Under the pieces are notes generated by a model, which did no database searches, was not told the DNA's origin, and worked only from the letters and a program-made list of their open reading frames with translations. Below are positions 12,131 to 24,771 of a stretch of 64,000 nucleotides of DNA, one piece after another; positions within the stretch are counted from its first letter, which is position 1; each line of letters opens with the position of its first letter. This DNA comes from Artemia franciscana (taxonomy: Eukaryota > Arthropoda > Branchiopoda > Anostraca > Artemiidae). The stretch lies in NCBI RefSeq assembly GCF_032884065.1, contig NC_088865.1, forward strand, positions 48,934,176 to 48,998,175. The letters run 5' to 3'. The position numbers and the translations under genes were made by a program.

Positions 12131-12354
12131 CAAAAATATTACACATATGAGGGGTTTACCTCCTCGATATATCTCACTCTTTCCGCTAAAGTATTTTTAG
12201 TAATTTCAACTGTTTATTCTACGGCCTTTGTGATTCAGAGGTCGTTCTTAAGGAATTGGGATACAATCTAAGCTTTAGTGTAAAGAGCGAGGTATCGACG
12301 AGGGTTGAAATTAAATAAAATAAAATTAGATAAAAAAACAAAATTAAATAAAAA

Positions 12355-12608
12355 AACAAGTTTTTGTAACGGTAAGTAAGGAGCGACATTAAAGCTTAAA
12401 ACGAACAGAAATTACTACGTATATGAAAGGGGCTTTTCCTCCTCAACGCCCCGCTCTTTACGCTAAGGTTTCTTACTGTTTTAAAAAGTAGAGTTAAGAG
12501 AAAGGGTCAAACTTTAGCGTAAAGAGCGAGGCATTGAGGAGGAAAAGTCCCTTTCATATACGTTTAAGTTTTAATGTCGCTCCTTGCTTACCGTTACAAA
12601 AACTTGTT
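12355..12608. mobile_element. 254-bp foldback element with arms of about 110 bp
   Basis: It starts ACAAGTTTTTGTAACGGTAA and ends with the reverse complement (TTACCGTTACAAAAACTTGT). The arms continue inward through GGAGCGACATTAAA and GCTCTTTACGCTAA. The spacer is about 30 bp. The arms match the single arms at 4630, 12100 and 60600. It is non-coding and MITE-like. Confidence 0.85.
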
Positions 12609-13869
12609 TTTTATTTAATCATAAACATGAGACAATAACGAGTTTTAATAGTCTTTATAAGAGACAATTAGCTTCGACTCGATGGAAAACTACATTGTAG
12701 CTATATTTTTATTAAATATTTCGTCGGTATTTTTGTTAGGTTAGTTTAGGTTACATATTCAAAATAAAGCAGCCTGAGAGGCCCCCCTTCCGTAATTCTG
12801 TATTCTAGTTTCCATAACTTCGTTACTGAACTAATATATTTTTATCATATTTTAGTATATTTTTACCATATTTTAGTATATTTCATCATGATTAACCTAA
12901 CTTCACTTCTTGAGTGTGGTGGCTATAAGACACAAGAACCCATATATTTACTACATAAATATTACCCCATATGACATTCGCTCCATAAAGAACATACAAA
13001 AAGCTTAGAAATAACAATGACGAAATATCTAATTGAAAGTGAATTACACTTGCGTCATGGAGTTCTTCACATTTCACCAAGCCACCAATTGGTTGTTGTA
13101 ATATGAATAGAATGTAAGTGGGTAACAATGTGTTAAACTGCCTAACAGGCCGTTAGTCGAGATATATTGGAACCAGTTTAGCATCTCTCTTGATTAGTGG
13201 GTGCGATGGGTGGACAAAAACTCGTAGCTCCTGCTCTGAATAATTCAGACACGGATACAAAACATTTTTTTTCTTCGCAAGTCTCAAATGCGAACAACAC
13301 CGTATAGGAAGTGAGCACAAAGACAGAGATTAACTCAGGAAAGTGGATTGTAACTGCGGTGTACGGGGGGGGGGAGGGTACTCAACCAAAAGTTCTGGAC
13401 GATATGGACAAGAAGCCCCTCTCCTACTGAACGTGCGGTAGAACGGAACTGTCTTCATATTTGGACATGAAAAATGAAATGCTAAATGCACATCTAAAAT
13501 CCGTTCAAGTTGCAAAAGAAGTTTCGCCATACCGTCAAAATCACATATACTTATTGCGCCATGCATACAGTAAGACACAAATGCGTTACCAGAGAGGAGG
13601 GATGTTCGAAATTCAATTTATTCTTGAAAAAAAATTGATATTTCGGGAGGACACATAGATGTAGACTGCTACATACGCACCTGAACGAATTTGCCACGTT
13701 AAGTGGATAGAAAAGGAAAGACGTCTTTTGTCCTTTTAACTCACGATTAAGATTTTGCCACAGCCCCCCTCCTCATTTTTTAAATAAAACTGTATTGTTA
13801 TTGAAGTCATTCTTTCACCACGATCAATGAAAGTCTGCACTGAGGGGGGCAGATAGTTGGCAGTAAATT

Positions 13870-14135
13870 CACCCCTGGATGAAGTCGTAAAGTATAGCGG
13901 GTCTGCATGCAAAATGTGTCAGCTACAATTATTCTGCATATTATGAAGGGAGAATTGTTTTCTAACTTTGTGCTGCTCAAATACTTTAGCCCCATCCCTC
14001 CCCCTAATGTGCAATTATATAGCCCAAAATACTTAATTCGAATGTATTCTTTTGTCCACAACTTGTTTTTTCACTCAGCGTAAGCTAATTGTCTCTTAAT
14101 ACAGACAGATGAAAAACCGGTTATAGGTTTGTCCC
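13870..14135. repeat. family-C repeat arm
   Basis: A close relative of 10340-10590 and of each arm at 50052-50934: AGTATAGCGGGTCTGCATGC, AATTATTCTGCATATTATGA, CCCCCTAATGTGCAATTATA, then a segment with GCGTAAGCTAATTGTCTCTT and ACCGG. It is non-coding. Confidence 0.7.
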
Positions 14136-16134
14136 AATCTTCCTTCAGGAGAAATGTATTAAGAGATCCTCTTAGCGCCCGGCTATCCGCTCAAGATATT
14201 CCTAATTCCAAGTGGAATTCGTGCTTCTCTGCTGAATTCTGTCCCCCCCTCCATTCCCATTTTTAAAATAAAGTATTATTGCTCTTGAAGGGCAGATAGT
14301 CGGCGGTAGATTAACCCCTCGATGGAGTCGTCTATTTTTTTTTGTAAACATTTAATATTTACTCGCAACAAAAATATTAACAAAATAATGGAAACTACAA
14401 CAAAGAATTATGGAAGGAGGGTCGCCCAATAACATGGTTATATATTATTCTTCTGATGAGCCTGATGATTATATAGTATTCTCCTGGTGTATTGGGTGAT
14501 CGCCTTTGAATTATTTGCTTGATTTGTAGTCTTGAATATTCGGTATATGACGACTTATGCTTACGACACGATTGCCTGTACATGGACTGTTCTTTGCGAC
14601 AGATTCTGTATGGCTATACTGTTTGACCTATGTAGTTGGATGGATGAGTAGGGTTAAGGCCTCGTTCAAGTATTTATCAAGTACTAAGTAGGAAAACAGT
14701 CGCCCTTTCTCCTTCTGTCTTTTTTTATGATTATATTTTATATATTATTTGTCATTTATTATTTATCATTTTTTTTTATTTATATTTTTCATGTTCGGTT
14801 GTGTGGTGAGCGTTTGTTTCTGTGTTTGTGCTGTTGCATTAATGATTTGTTTTTTCACTAACATTACTTTATTGCTTTTTAAGTCATTCCTTTGCCACGA
14901 TCAATAAAGTCTGCAGTCCTGGGGCGCAAATAGTTGGTGGTAGATTCACCCCTCCATGGGATCGTCTTATATTGTTATTTTATTTCATTAACATTTTACG
15001 ACTGCGATTTATTGTTTTAGTGCTAATACAGCATAATCCTCCATGTATGGGGAATTATCACTAGTAAATTTACACATGTCTTGCACATACTCTAAAATGT
15101 TGTATAGGTGGAGAAACGGTAATTTGCGGTCGTTTAAAGCTTCTATTTCGCTCTTCGAAATTGGCAAATTAAACGGAAAATATTACAAATCACAAGAAAA
15201 CTATAAACCATTTTTGTGGAGAGGGAGAACTACGTAAATTTACGTTCGCAACTTCCACATCATTGCATCAGAACTATCAGCCAGGAAACTACTTATAGGG
15301 ATCTCAAGATAGATCCGTGCCCAGGTGAAGGGCATAACAGTTACGACATACACACCAAACGTCAATATTTTTACAAAATTCGCATGGTGTCATATATTTT
15401 TCATGGAATTCACCCAATGTTTTATTTACTCCTTCCATCCTTGAAAATATTTGTATTTCGTGGTAGTTTCTTCACAAAAGTAAAAGGACACAAAACACGA
15501 CGAATCCTTACTTAAAAAAGGTTGGGATATCAACTAAAACAGGCAAGACCAGAATTTGCTCCATAGAGTGCATAACAACAATTTCAGTCGATTCAGCTTT
15601 TCTAACACCAAAATACACCAAATATGGTGAAATTATCCCCTATATTCAGATCCGGTCCTAGGTTGGTGGTGCCCGGGGCAAAATTAATTAAAGCGCCCCT
15701 TCCCGACTCAAATATAAGCAAAAGAAAAAATCGAATCAAAGCGAACAATTTGATCAAATGGGCAGCCCCTGGCCGTGGCACCCCCCTTCAGCAACAGTGG
15801 CCGGGGAAACTAGCTTGGTTTCCCTTGAACGGCCTTGGCTATACCAGCAACAAAACAAAGATTTATAATGGACGAAAATTTATTTCCTTGACCAAGTCTT
15901 TTTTTAGTGATCGTTAAGGAAAGTTAATAGTACAAAAAAGTACAGTAATAGTACACGCACTCGAGATTATTTTTCGAGGGGATAGGACATTATTAATATT
16001 TTGTCGGGGGAGGGGCAATAGTAAAAATCAAGAATTTGAATCAGACGTGGGTAAAAGTCTAAATTAGGGGTTATTTAGAAGGAAACTATTCAAGAAAAGA
16101 ATTCTTATTTCATAATATGCAGAACAGGGCCGTA

Positions 16135-16285
16135 TCCAGGATCCTTTTCTGGTAGGGTGAGGGGTACAAAAAAATAGAAAGCACATCAAAAGTTGGCTTA
16201 TAATCATTTTTTAGGTTTTTAAGAATTGGAAAAACATTTCGGGGGTAGGGGGAGTCAACCCCCCCCCCCCCCAGACAGCCCTGAT
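16135..16285 (+). mobile_element. family-D G/C-tract element
   Basis: It begins CAGGGCCGTATCCAGGATCC and ends in a long C run followed by AGACAGCCCTG, an imperfect inverted repeat. The body has the family pattern: a G-rich or C-rich tract, ACAAAAA, an AT-rich middle, then AAAACATTTCGGGGG. Similar copies occur at 16458, 28104, 29681, 34723 and 35485. It is a short non-autonomous element without coding capacity. Confidence 0.6.
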
Positions 16286-16457
16286 TCGGAATAATTACAC
16301 CTACCACATTTTGACTACAGCTCCACAGTAATTTATTCCACCCTCCCTCTCCCTAATGTGCGAATATATAGCCGAAATCATATATATTCCACGCATTCTT
16401 GCAATGCCTCTCTCTTGCTTCTTCCCGTATGTATACCCGTAAATTGAATAAATTGTG

Positions 16458-16580
16458 ACGAGCCCCCTCCCCTCCGGAATATTTGTCAGACTCATAAAAC
16501 AAAAAATGAATATGAACGAATTTTTTGTGTTTTTTGTAACTCCCCCCCCCCCCCGAAAAAAAATCCTGGACACGGCCCCA
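16458..16580 (-). mobile_element. family-D G/C-tract element, opposite orientation
   Basis: It ends with a 13-base C run and AAAAAAAATCCTGGACACGG, the reverse complement of the family start. The middle carries TCAGACTCATAAAAC, the reverse complement of the family's GTTTTACGAGTC-like segment. Confidence 0.6.
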
Positions 16581-17640
16581 AGGAGTAGAAAACCCTGGAC
16601 ATAAAGAAAATATTGAGACGTACTTGAGTAGATTTGCCATCATTGGCTGGTGAGCTAACACGGTGATATTTGCGATAAGCAAGGCAAAGTTTACAGTTCG
16701 AATATAACGTATTTAACGATGGAGTCATTTTGCACTAGTTCAGAATTGCACAGAAGAACCAATTGGTATAACACATCTTGACCTTTCAGTCTTCAATTAA
16801 GAACTGATTTGCTTAGCATATTAAAAATGGCTTTAAACTGGATCGACTCGTAAAAATGCAAATATTCTTTTCTTGACAATAATACTTTATGAATAAATGA
16901 TAACTACCAAACTATCTTTACAACAGAATTTATGCAATTTTAAGGGTTATGTTAATTTTGAGGAAGTCGTTTCATTTACTTGAAGACGATAATTAGACTT
17001 ACGTGTAGAACAATCAGGAAGCACCCAGTCTGCGTGAACCTCAAACTGGGAAAAAATAGAGATAAAAAATTTTATGTAGCCTAGAGTACTGAAAAATAAA
17101 ATTTTAATAAGACAGGAATAGCCGGTGTAGAGGAGGAGGAGATAAGGCGGCCAAATTTAGATTTCATAGAAACTTGCCGCCCATAAGCTTTTGTAGTCCT
17201 CCTGAGAACTTTGTCGTCTTGGTATATTTTGAGAAAATGAAAATAACACTTCCTACATTACTGGAAAATATCTTAAGTCAAAAAAATGGTCACTAGTCAA
17301 TGAGGGCAATGGTCACTCCTAGTGATACGATGGGAAAGGTTATTTGAAAAGTGAATTAGGTCAATTAACATTAGGAATCGAGTGTGATTTTGATTTGTCC
17401 CTGTGACTCAAAGAATACGATGAACGTCGGTAGGGTGTTGAGAAAAAATTCAATAGAGGTGTTGTCAGAGCTGTCACTAGCCAGAATATTTGGGGATGGG
17501 GGCAATGGATTTTACAGACTGGCTGGTCATTTTTACTGACCGATTTGCGTAACATTGCTATTAAAATTAGTTCATGTTTCGTTTTTTACCAAATAGAATT
17601 GATCTTCTCCATTGATTTTGCGTCATATATTGACGCAAAA

Positions 17641-17728
17641 GGGGAGGAAGAGCATGAGTCTAGGGAAGGAGGAGCACGAGTCTAGGGGAGGAGGATCACG
17701 AGTCTATGGGTGAAGGAGCACGAGTTAT
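17641..17728. repeat. minisatellite, unit about 28 bp, about 3 copies
   Basis: Repeats of GGAGGA, GCACGAGTCTA and GGGG in tandem, purine-rich on the plus strand. Confidence 0.75.
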
Positions 17729-19854
17729 AAATAACATCGGAATGACCAAACAGTAGTACAAAATAAAAGAAAAATTAGTCAAGTGCCGAGACTTAAAAGG
17801 AGAGGAGTCAAGACAAGGATTCTAAGTCCCTCCCCTTCACTCTGAAAAGCTTGTCATCCAGGACATTATTTATCAAGTTTATAATATTTTTTCAAAGTGT
17901 TTTTTTTAAGAAATTACATAAATTAGTGAAAACAGTGTCTTAAAATTATATTTAAAGTAAAAAGCTAAGAGTGTTTTGGTTGGGTTTAAAATTGTAACGA
18001 AACTTGTTCACGGACCATACCTGCAGTGAAAGTCATTTCACTGGAACTGGGGACACCGAGGGCACCCTCTTGGATATAAGCCATAACAGAACTGTCATCA
18101 TAGCGAAATTAGATAGAAATGTTAAGCGCAAAATGTCTTAGGGCGCATTACGAAATTATTTCCAATATTTTTTCTTGGGGAGGGGTGTAATAAACGTTAG
18201 TAGAAATGTGGGACCGCTTTGTGTCACCCTGTTGGTAATTTTTTCTCCCAAAGAAATAATCTACCCCCTTCCAATAATGCTGTTTTCTTCTTTCAATGAA
18301 AAATTAATGTAATTTTTTGCACGTTTTGTCGGTAATTTTTTACGAATCGGATGAATCTTTTTTCGAGGGGATGAGGTCGGTACTTCCTATGAATACGGTC
18401 CTGGGTCTATGATGCTTTATGGGTTTTATGTGTGTATTTAAAATTGTAAAAAATTGCACTACATTTGTAGAATTTTGCTAGCCTGGTAGAATCTATTACC
18501 GGTAACAACGCTGAGGGAGATATAAACTTGACCTGACCATAAATTGCAGAATTCTTAAATTGCCCAATAATTTGTCCCAAATATGCGTGTTCTTTATTTT
18601 AAATGTTTTATAGATTATCTTAACATTTTTCTTTAGTTAATTATTTTCTAAATTTAAATTTAGAAAAAATACAGGAAGAAAAAATCCTGTAAATATACAG
18701 GAAGCATCGTTATGTTGGAATAGTTGCATACGGGTCACAATGCATAATTCATGATCATGTTAAATACAGCCTTTAAGGAAGAAAATGTATGGCTTTTATT
18801 TCGCTACTTAAAATAATCATTTACGATTGTTTACTTGTAAGCATTTTTGGGTATTTACTTGAAGCCATAAAACCAACTTTGCTTTCTATGAGAGCCGACG
18901 TTGATCCCCAACGGAAAATACCCTCCCGTAGCTGGTTAGTTTCCAATCACTTTTGACTTAAAATAAAAGGACTAGAACTCTCAATTTCTGACGTAATGAG
19001 AACTCTTCGAACTTTCTGCTCCCATGAGGTGGAGGTTCAGAAGAGGAAGGGACAGTACCCTCCAATACCGAATAAAGCTGCTCATTTTAGGGTTCAATGT
19101 TACTCTTTACTTTCATAATAACAGCGTAGACCGGAAATCAAGAGGGATTAAATATCAATTTCACACATTTGATGCATTTTCTAAGGTTTTATTTGGCCCC
19201 TCCAAAAAACAACCCTCCTACCCGAAACGTTCTGGATACGGTTCTGGGGATTATAGGCTAGGCTACATCAATTTCTACCTCTACTCTCCCATAGAAATAA
19301 GTTATGCAGTTATTTGAGGGCTCAATAAAAGTCGGGATGTTTTGGAATTAAAATGCACCGTTTGAGGTATCTCCCTCCCTCTCTAACTAGCCGAAATATT
19401 TTAAGGTTTAAACAAATTTTACTGCCTCATGTAAATTCCTTGTTGTTTGAAATAGTACAGGAAGATTTAGGGAAAAATAGAATTTCGAGGGCTGGCTTCC
19501 TTTGTGTATGTCCCTGGGGCTATGTCCGTACCGTATACCGACTATAAAACACTGTAAAGAAGGAGCTAATAACGGTAGGAATCCCAGGATAGAAACATTA
19601 ATTTAAGAGGAGGGTCAGAATAGTGGAAACGTATAAAATATCAAAAAATAGTCAAAATATGAAGGTTTCGGTAAGAGTAGGGCTAATACCCCTCCCTCTC
19701 CTGAGTACAAGCTTTTCGTGACCTTGGAAATGTTTGCATCAAATTTGGAAGAAGCAACTTAAATATTGTTTCACCAGCAAATAAATAAATTGACTCGATA
19801 AAAATATTAAAAATTTTTTAGAAGCGAGTAAAATCTGATGCACAAAATCCATCT

Positions 19855-20254
19855 ATATTACTACTACTACAACTAACAACTCACCACAGCACCAAGCCGC
19901 CTGAGGCCAACACAGCTACGCACACTCCTCCTCCATCCCAATGTATTCAAAGTCTCCCTCTTTACACCCTCCCAAAAAGTTCCATTTCCTTTAATTATTT
20001 CTTTATGACATCCTCCCACCCTAAACGACGACAACCTGCTTTCCGTTTAGTCCTTGACGGTTGGCCAAAAAAGGACAACCTTCGGCAATCTGTCATCCTT
20101 CTTCCGCAGAACGTGCCCTAACCATCTCAACCATTTTTATATTATAGGCCTAGAAAGTGGGATTGAACCACACTTTTCGTACAGCCTACTGTTTGAAATA
20201 CGATCAGTCATCCATCTACATTGAAACTTTAAATTAAGATCAATAAGAACATTG
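19855..20254 (-). mobile_element. LINE retrotransposon 3' end (reverse transcriptase tail)
   Basis: Translated on the minus strand from about 20254, one frame gives the typical C-terminal tail of non-LTR reverse transcriptase ORFs: RISNSRLYEKCG, PLSRPII, KWLRWLGHVLRKKDDRLPKV, then ETLNTLGWRRSVRSCVGLRR after a change of frame. There are in-frame stops, so this is a dead, 5'-truncated copy. Its 3' end runs into TAG/TTG triplets (19855-19875 on the plus strand). The same 3' end recurs at 48530-48612 and, more diverged, near 53655. Confidence 0.85.
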
Positions 20255-21755
20255 GGCAATTCATGATCGACGACATCCTTTAAAATTGTCCCAAACTCCA
20301 ATTTCAATTGGCATCAAGACCAGGGTCAGGGATGGTCTGGACAATTTACAATTCCGTCAAAAAAAATTGACAGCCACATACAATAACAACAAACACACCC
20401 CCTCGTTGGCTATGCAATCGCAAAAAAAAAATATGAGCCCCCTCTCCCTTCCACAGAGCCAAAATCCAGGATATGTACTCCTCTGATACGTACTTCAAGT
20501 GTTAGCCAACAACCCTCGTTAGCCAATAACCCTCGATCTAGATCCCTGAACAGTTAGTTGAGTAGATAAAATCCCCATATCCTCCCTGTATCTAGTAGTA
20601 GGGTCCAAAAAATTTTGCCACTCAAACAAAAAAGGGGACAAGTATTGAACTATAGCAAAAACGATTCTAAAATGCATGCGTAGTAAACCTTCGTAGTTAT
20701 GTGGTGTTTTATGAACTACAAAGAAAAAGAAAACAACCGATGAAGGTGATGAGATAGGTTTTCAAACATTATTTCGTAGCTCGATTTGGTTTCCACTATG
20801 TCCATAAAACGCCAAACAAAAAAAAAAGACTTAAGAGCTTAGAAGCCCGGAAGATTCAATGCAGGAAGGAAATCTGCGTAATGTAAATATGAATAGCCAA
20901 ATTGAACACGAATATCGGAAATAAAAATTTTGCAGGAATTTTCAATGGATTCAAACAGATTGAGCGTCATTACTCCCCTTTCTGTCTCGGTGTATTTTCG
21001 TACATATTAAGAAGTTCATTTTAACTAATGACTACTTTGGTAGTAGTTCCACTACTTTTTCTGAAACCAATACTAGAATTACTTGTATATCGAGTACGAT
21101 AGATTAAAGCAGGAAATGCAGATTACTCACAAGCTATTGAGTCAAACTCAGTACAAGTAACACTTTGATTTTATTTAGGGTTAAAATCAACAAAAATTTT
21201 CAATAATGAGCCAAATTTAAGTATTGTGAATAGCCTGTTCCCATAAAATTGGAAACCTGCAGTGTAAAAGAAACCGTATCTAAACCAAAACCTGACTTTT
21301 TTCCCCCAAAATTAAGACAGTATCTTCCTTCGTCACTTTCGCATAATCTTTAAAGCTGCGATTCCCAACGTAGGGCGCAGGCCCATCCGTGGGGCATCGC
21401 AATATTTTGGTTGGCCATGGTAGGACGTACACCCTTTGGCTGACCATGCATTACAGGCCTAATTTTGAAAACAAATCTTCCAAATACTGTAATATTCAAA
21501 TACAATTAAAGAGTAGAAAGATACAAGATGGTATTGCATTGGCGTCATATTTTGTATTAGAGGTGTTGTATTCAGACAATATCTTTAGTATAAAATATGC
21601 CCAGACGAATATACGAAGATACGAAGTTAATGGCATTTTAAGCTTCTTTACGTAAGTAAAATTTTGAAAAACAAAATTTAAACATCGAGGCAATCAGGAT
21701 TTTAGTAATGCCCTGGAGGACCAGGTCCTTATATTGATTGGGAACTACTGCTTTA

Positions 21756-21992
21756 GAGCCTTGTGAGGGGAGCCATATCCAGAAGGAAGAGGGTTGGAGG
21801 ATTTGAACTCCCCCACCTAAATGATTATGTGACTCGTAAAACGGAACAAAAATACACAAACAAATTTTTTATGCGGTTTTTGAAGTTTTTTGTAAAGACT
21901 TCAAAAAAGAACCCGGACAAAAAACCTGCTTTTGAACAGGGAAGGGGTAGTGAGCTTGAAAATATCTTCCTGGGGCCCTATCCGGGTGTTTA
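21756..21992 (+). mobile_element. family-D-like G/C-tract element (diverged)
   Basis: It starts near GGAGCCATATCCAGAAGGAA and ends near GGGGCCCTATCCGGG. The middle holds GACTCGTAAAACGGAACAAA, a segment shared with the other family-D copies. It is longer and more diverged than the clear copies. Confidence 0.4.
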
Positions 21993-22289
21993 GATACAAT
22001 ACTGAAAGTTTCGTTCGGCTGATAAATTTAAAAATTGCAAAGAGAAGATTGAGAGAAAAATTGCAAATATCACGAATATTTTGATGGATTTTGGTAAGAA
22101 GATTGTACATGGCCTTTTCAGAAAAAAAAGAGTAGCTATATTAGATTCTCCGTTCAACACTATTTCCAATAGTGATTGCTATTGTGACAATTGCATCTCA
22201 GTTTAACCTTAGGCTAAAAATAAGACTTTGTTGTATTTCTCAGTTCTTTTTTTTTCAAATTGAGATTGTATCGCATTATCAGCAAGTAG

Positions 22290-22925
22290 GGTAAAATTAT
22301 AGTTAATTGACTTCTTGCTATCTCGGAAAGGGTTAAGGTTAGGAAAAATGAAACTTTCAGGGATGAATCTACAGGCTAAAGTATATCCCGGGAAGATATT
22401 TTAAAGTACCCACCTCCACTCCTTCTCCCTCTAGGGGGCCCTGAAATTTGCCTACATGGCAGGTCTATACCTATTGAAATTTTGACGAAACAACATTTTA
22501 CCTTAATTTTCAGTTACTAGTTGCTTTTTCACTGCCTTTAGTTCTGAAAATTCAATTCCTGTTATTCGAGTAGAATTTTGATCCATATCAATGTTTTTTT
22601 TTGTTTTTTTTTCAAAATTTAGGAAATGTATTTGTATATCTTTAAAACCTTATAAAATGGAATTGAGCAAAGTTATGAAGCTGAAAACAATTTTGTTGTA
22701 CTTCAATTAAGCAGAAGATATGTTTTGCAAGGTTTCACTTTTATAATACACATATTTTGAAAGGTCATCAAAGGTCAGGGCCCTCTAGAGGGAGGAGTGG
22801 AGGTAGTTGCTTCAAAATACCTTCCCGGAACATACTTTAGTCTGTAGATTCATCCCTGAAAGTTTCATTTTCCTAACCTAAACCCTTTCTGAGATAGCAA
22901 GAAGTCAATTAACTAGAATTTTACC
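22290..22925. mobile_element. family-E DNA transposon, 636 bp, with 8-bp target duplication
   Basis: Terminal inverted repeats of roughly 200 bp start GGTAAAATTATAGTTAATTG and end CAATTAACTAGAATTTTACC. The element is flanked by a perfect 8-bp duplication, GCAAGTAG, at 22282-22289 and 22926-22933. The centre has no reading frame, so it is non-autonomous. A second full copy at 46322-46949 has its own 8-bp duplication. An 8-bp duplication fits the hAT, P or Merlin superfamilies, and the GG terminus mildly favours Merlin. Confidence 0.9.
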
Positions 22926-23192
22926 GCAAGTAGTTTTTTTTAACCAGCAAAGTTTTGCATAATTCTGCTATTAACTAGGGGGCAATTGTCACGGTAGCGA
23001 CTATTTTGCTTGAAAACTTGAATAGGGAGTCAAATTGTGCTATACTTGTTTTTATTATCTTGCTTAGTTCAGAAGATACATCGGACACGACTATTACCGT
23101 AGGTATCTTTTGCATTTCTTACGAGGGGAAAGGGTTACGAGTTCAAACATGAACCTATTTGAGTAAATTGCGGCTTTGATAAAACAAAATAT

Positions 23193-23537
23193 GGTACTTA
23201 TCTGTTAGCCAGTACACAGTCGAGAATTAAGATATATAAAACTGGATAATAACCGGTTTATCTTCGTTTGCATACGGAGACAATTAGTTTCGGCTCAGTG
23301 GAAAACTACATAGTAGCTATATTGTAATAAATATTCAGTTAGCAGGCTATTTTTGATACATTAGGCTATATTTTGCATATAGTCCCGCTAAACATTACCC
23401 CCAACGTTCCCTATTGTGCAAATATACATCCCAAATTATATATATCCTCCTATCTATCTCCCAAGCGTATCAGTGGTTTCAACTATGTACCTGTAGATCC
23501 AAATAATCGAGTGTGTACTGGCTAACAGATAGATACC
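23193..23537. mobile_element. Merlin-like MITE, 345 bp
   Basis: The left end GGTACTTATCTGTTAGCCAG pairs with the right end CTGGCTAACAGATAGATACC over about 31 bp with few mismatches. The GGTAC terminus matches the elements at 24437 and 54597. A clean target duplication is not visible. The interior carries an AATTAGTTTCGGCTCAGTGG segment shared with 12660. Confidence 0.65.
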
Positions 23538-24436
23538 AAATATATATGGGTAAATCAGGATTACTTTCAATGTGATAACGATTTAGTCCAAAGCAGAATT
23601 AAATATAAGCATTAATCCTACCTCTCTCTGACACATCATCTACAACCCGCATATCTTTAAACACCCAGCCCTAAAACAGCGTCTCAATCTATTCCTTTCT
23701 AGTCCATCCAGACCACTTGAGCTAGACTAAAAAGTTAAAAGCCCATCCAAGAAACTGGACACTCAAATCCCACCCTATTCGTAACGACTTAATTTATCCC
23801 CTAAAAACCCGCATTTATCGGTTTCAGGCTGAAACAATTTGAAAAACTATACAGATTCCGCTTCTTGACTAGTGTCTCCGTGACACAGCGTAGCTACGCA
23901 TGGAGTCAAGACAACAAGAACAAAAAATGCCAATATTGACCGAAATCAATAGGAAGCATTACGTCAATTGGATAGAACAAGGAAGACACCTGGGCCATAT
24001 GGGTGACACGGAGGGGTGGCAAAAGCAGGTTTTGAATATGGTAAAGATCTATCAGACGATTGAAGGTTTCAGCCCCTCTTGAAAGAAATGCAGTGATGAA
24101 AGCTCATCTTTAACGGTCAAATAAAAGAATAAAGTTTCGTAGCAACGCAGAGGTAACAGGTACTCTACGAATGATAGGTGTCTAGGTGTGATCCGTTTAG
24201 CCTAAATAAATTGCTCGTGATTCAAATGTTGTTCGTTTATCCTAATGAACAAAATCAAATGTGCAAACAAGACGTCATACAAATAAAGAGAGAATTTGAA
24301 TACTTGGGCTTACGCCTACACACAGGGAATAAGGAAAGTAAGCCTATATATTCACAGGGGACATGAGGCACTTTACTCAAAAGATAGGCCTGAAAGAACC
24401 CACCTTTGGAATAAAAAAGCCAAGAAAGAAGCACTG

Positions 24437-24771
24437 AGTACTTACGTATTATACTGAACAAACTCAAGAAGTTTGCTTTTTTTTTATCTGAGTAAACCGG
24501 TTTTTCTCTCGTATTCGGATATAATTAGTTTATTCTTTCGTGAAATTAACTACGATGCTAGTAAATTTTTAATTAAAAATTTAACATATAGAGGTGGTTA
24601 GGTTTGTTATTTAATATAATGCGTTCTTGGCAGTCTACTTTCCATAATTCTTTGTTGTACTTTCCATAATTCTGTTTCTTAAGCGTTATATTTTCATCAT
24701 ATTTTGGTATATTTCATTGTGATAAACCCAACTTCACTTCCCGAGTGTGTTCTGGATAATACTTAAGTACC
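24437..24771. mobile_element. Merlin-like MITE, 335 bp, with 8-bp target duplication
   Basis: The left end AGTACTTACGTATTATACTG pairs with the right end GGATAATACTTAAGTACC. The flanks are AAGCACTG (24429-24436) and AAGCACTC (24772-24779), matching at 7 of 8 positions. The inner sequence (CTTTCGTGAAATTAACTACG) matches the larger element at 54597-55301, which contains a transposase remnant. Confidence 0.75.

Larger units (their letters stand above)
11195..12936. mobile_element. family-B element enlarged by internal repeats
   Basis: The left end 11195-11220 (TTTGTGTCTTATAGCCGCCA) pairs with the right end 12908-12936 (GTGGCTATAAGACACAAG). Close to the right end it carries the same GATTAACCTAACTTCACTTC segment as the neighbouring 331-bp element. 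The extra 1.4 kb is accounted for by a family-A copy (11235-12130) and a foldback (12355-12608), so this looks like a short element into which other repeats inserted. An alternative reading is two unrelated family-B ends. Confidence 0.55.

Noticed and set aside
16301-16728. Three overlapping minus-strand frames with Gly-Gly-Gly-Gly stretches
   Set aside because: The glycine runs come from the C homopolymer of a family-D element. The frames overlap each other, and there is no splice or family support.
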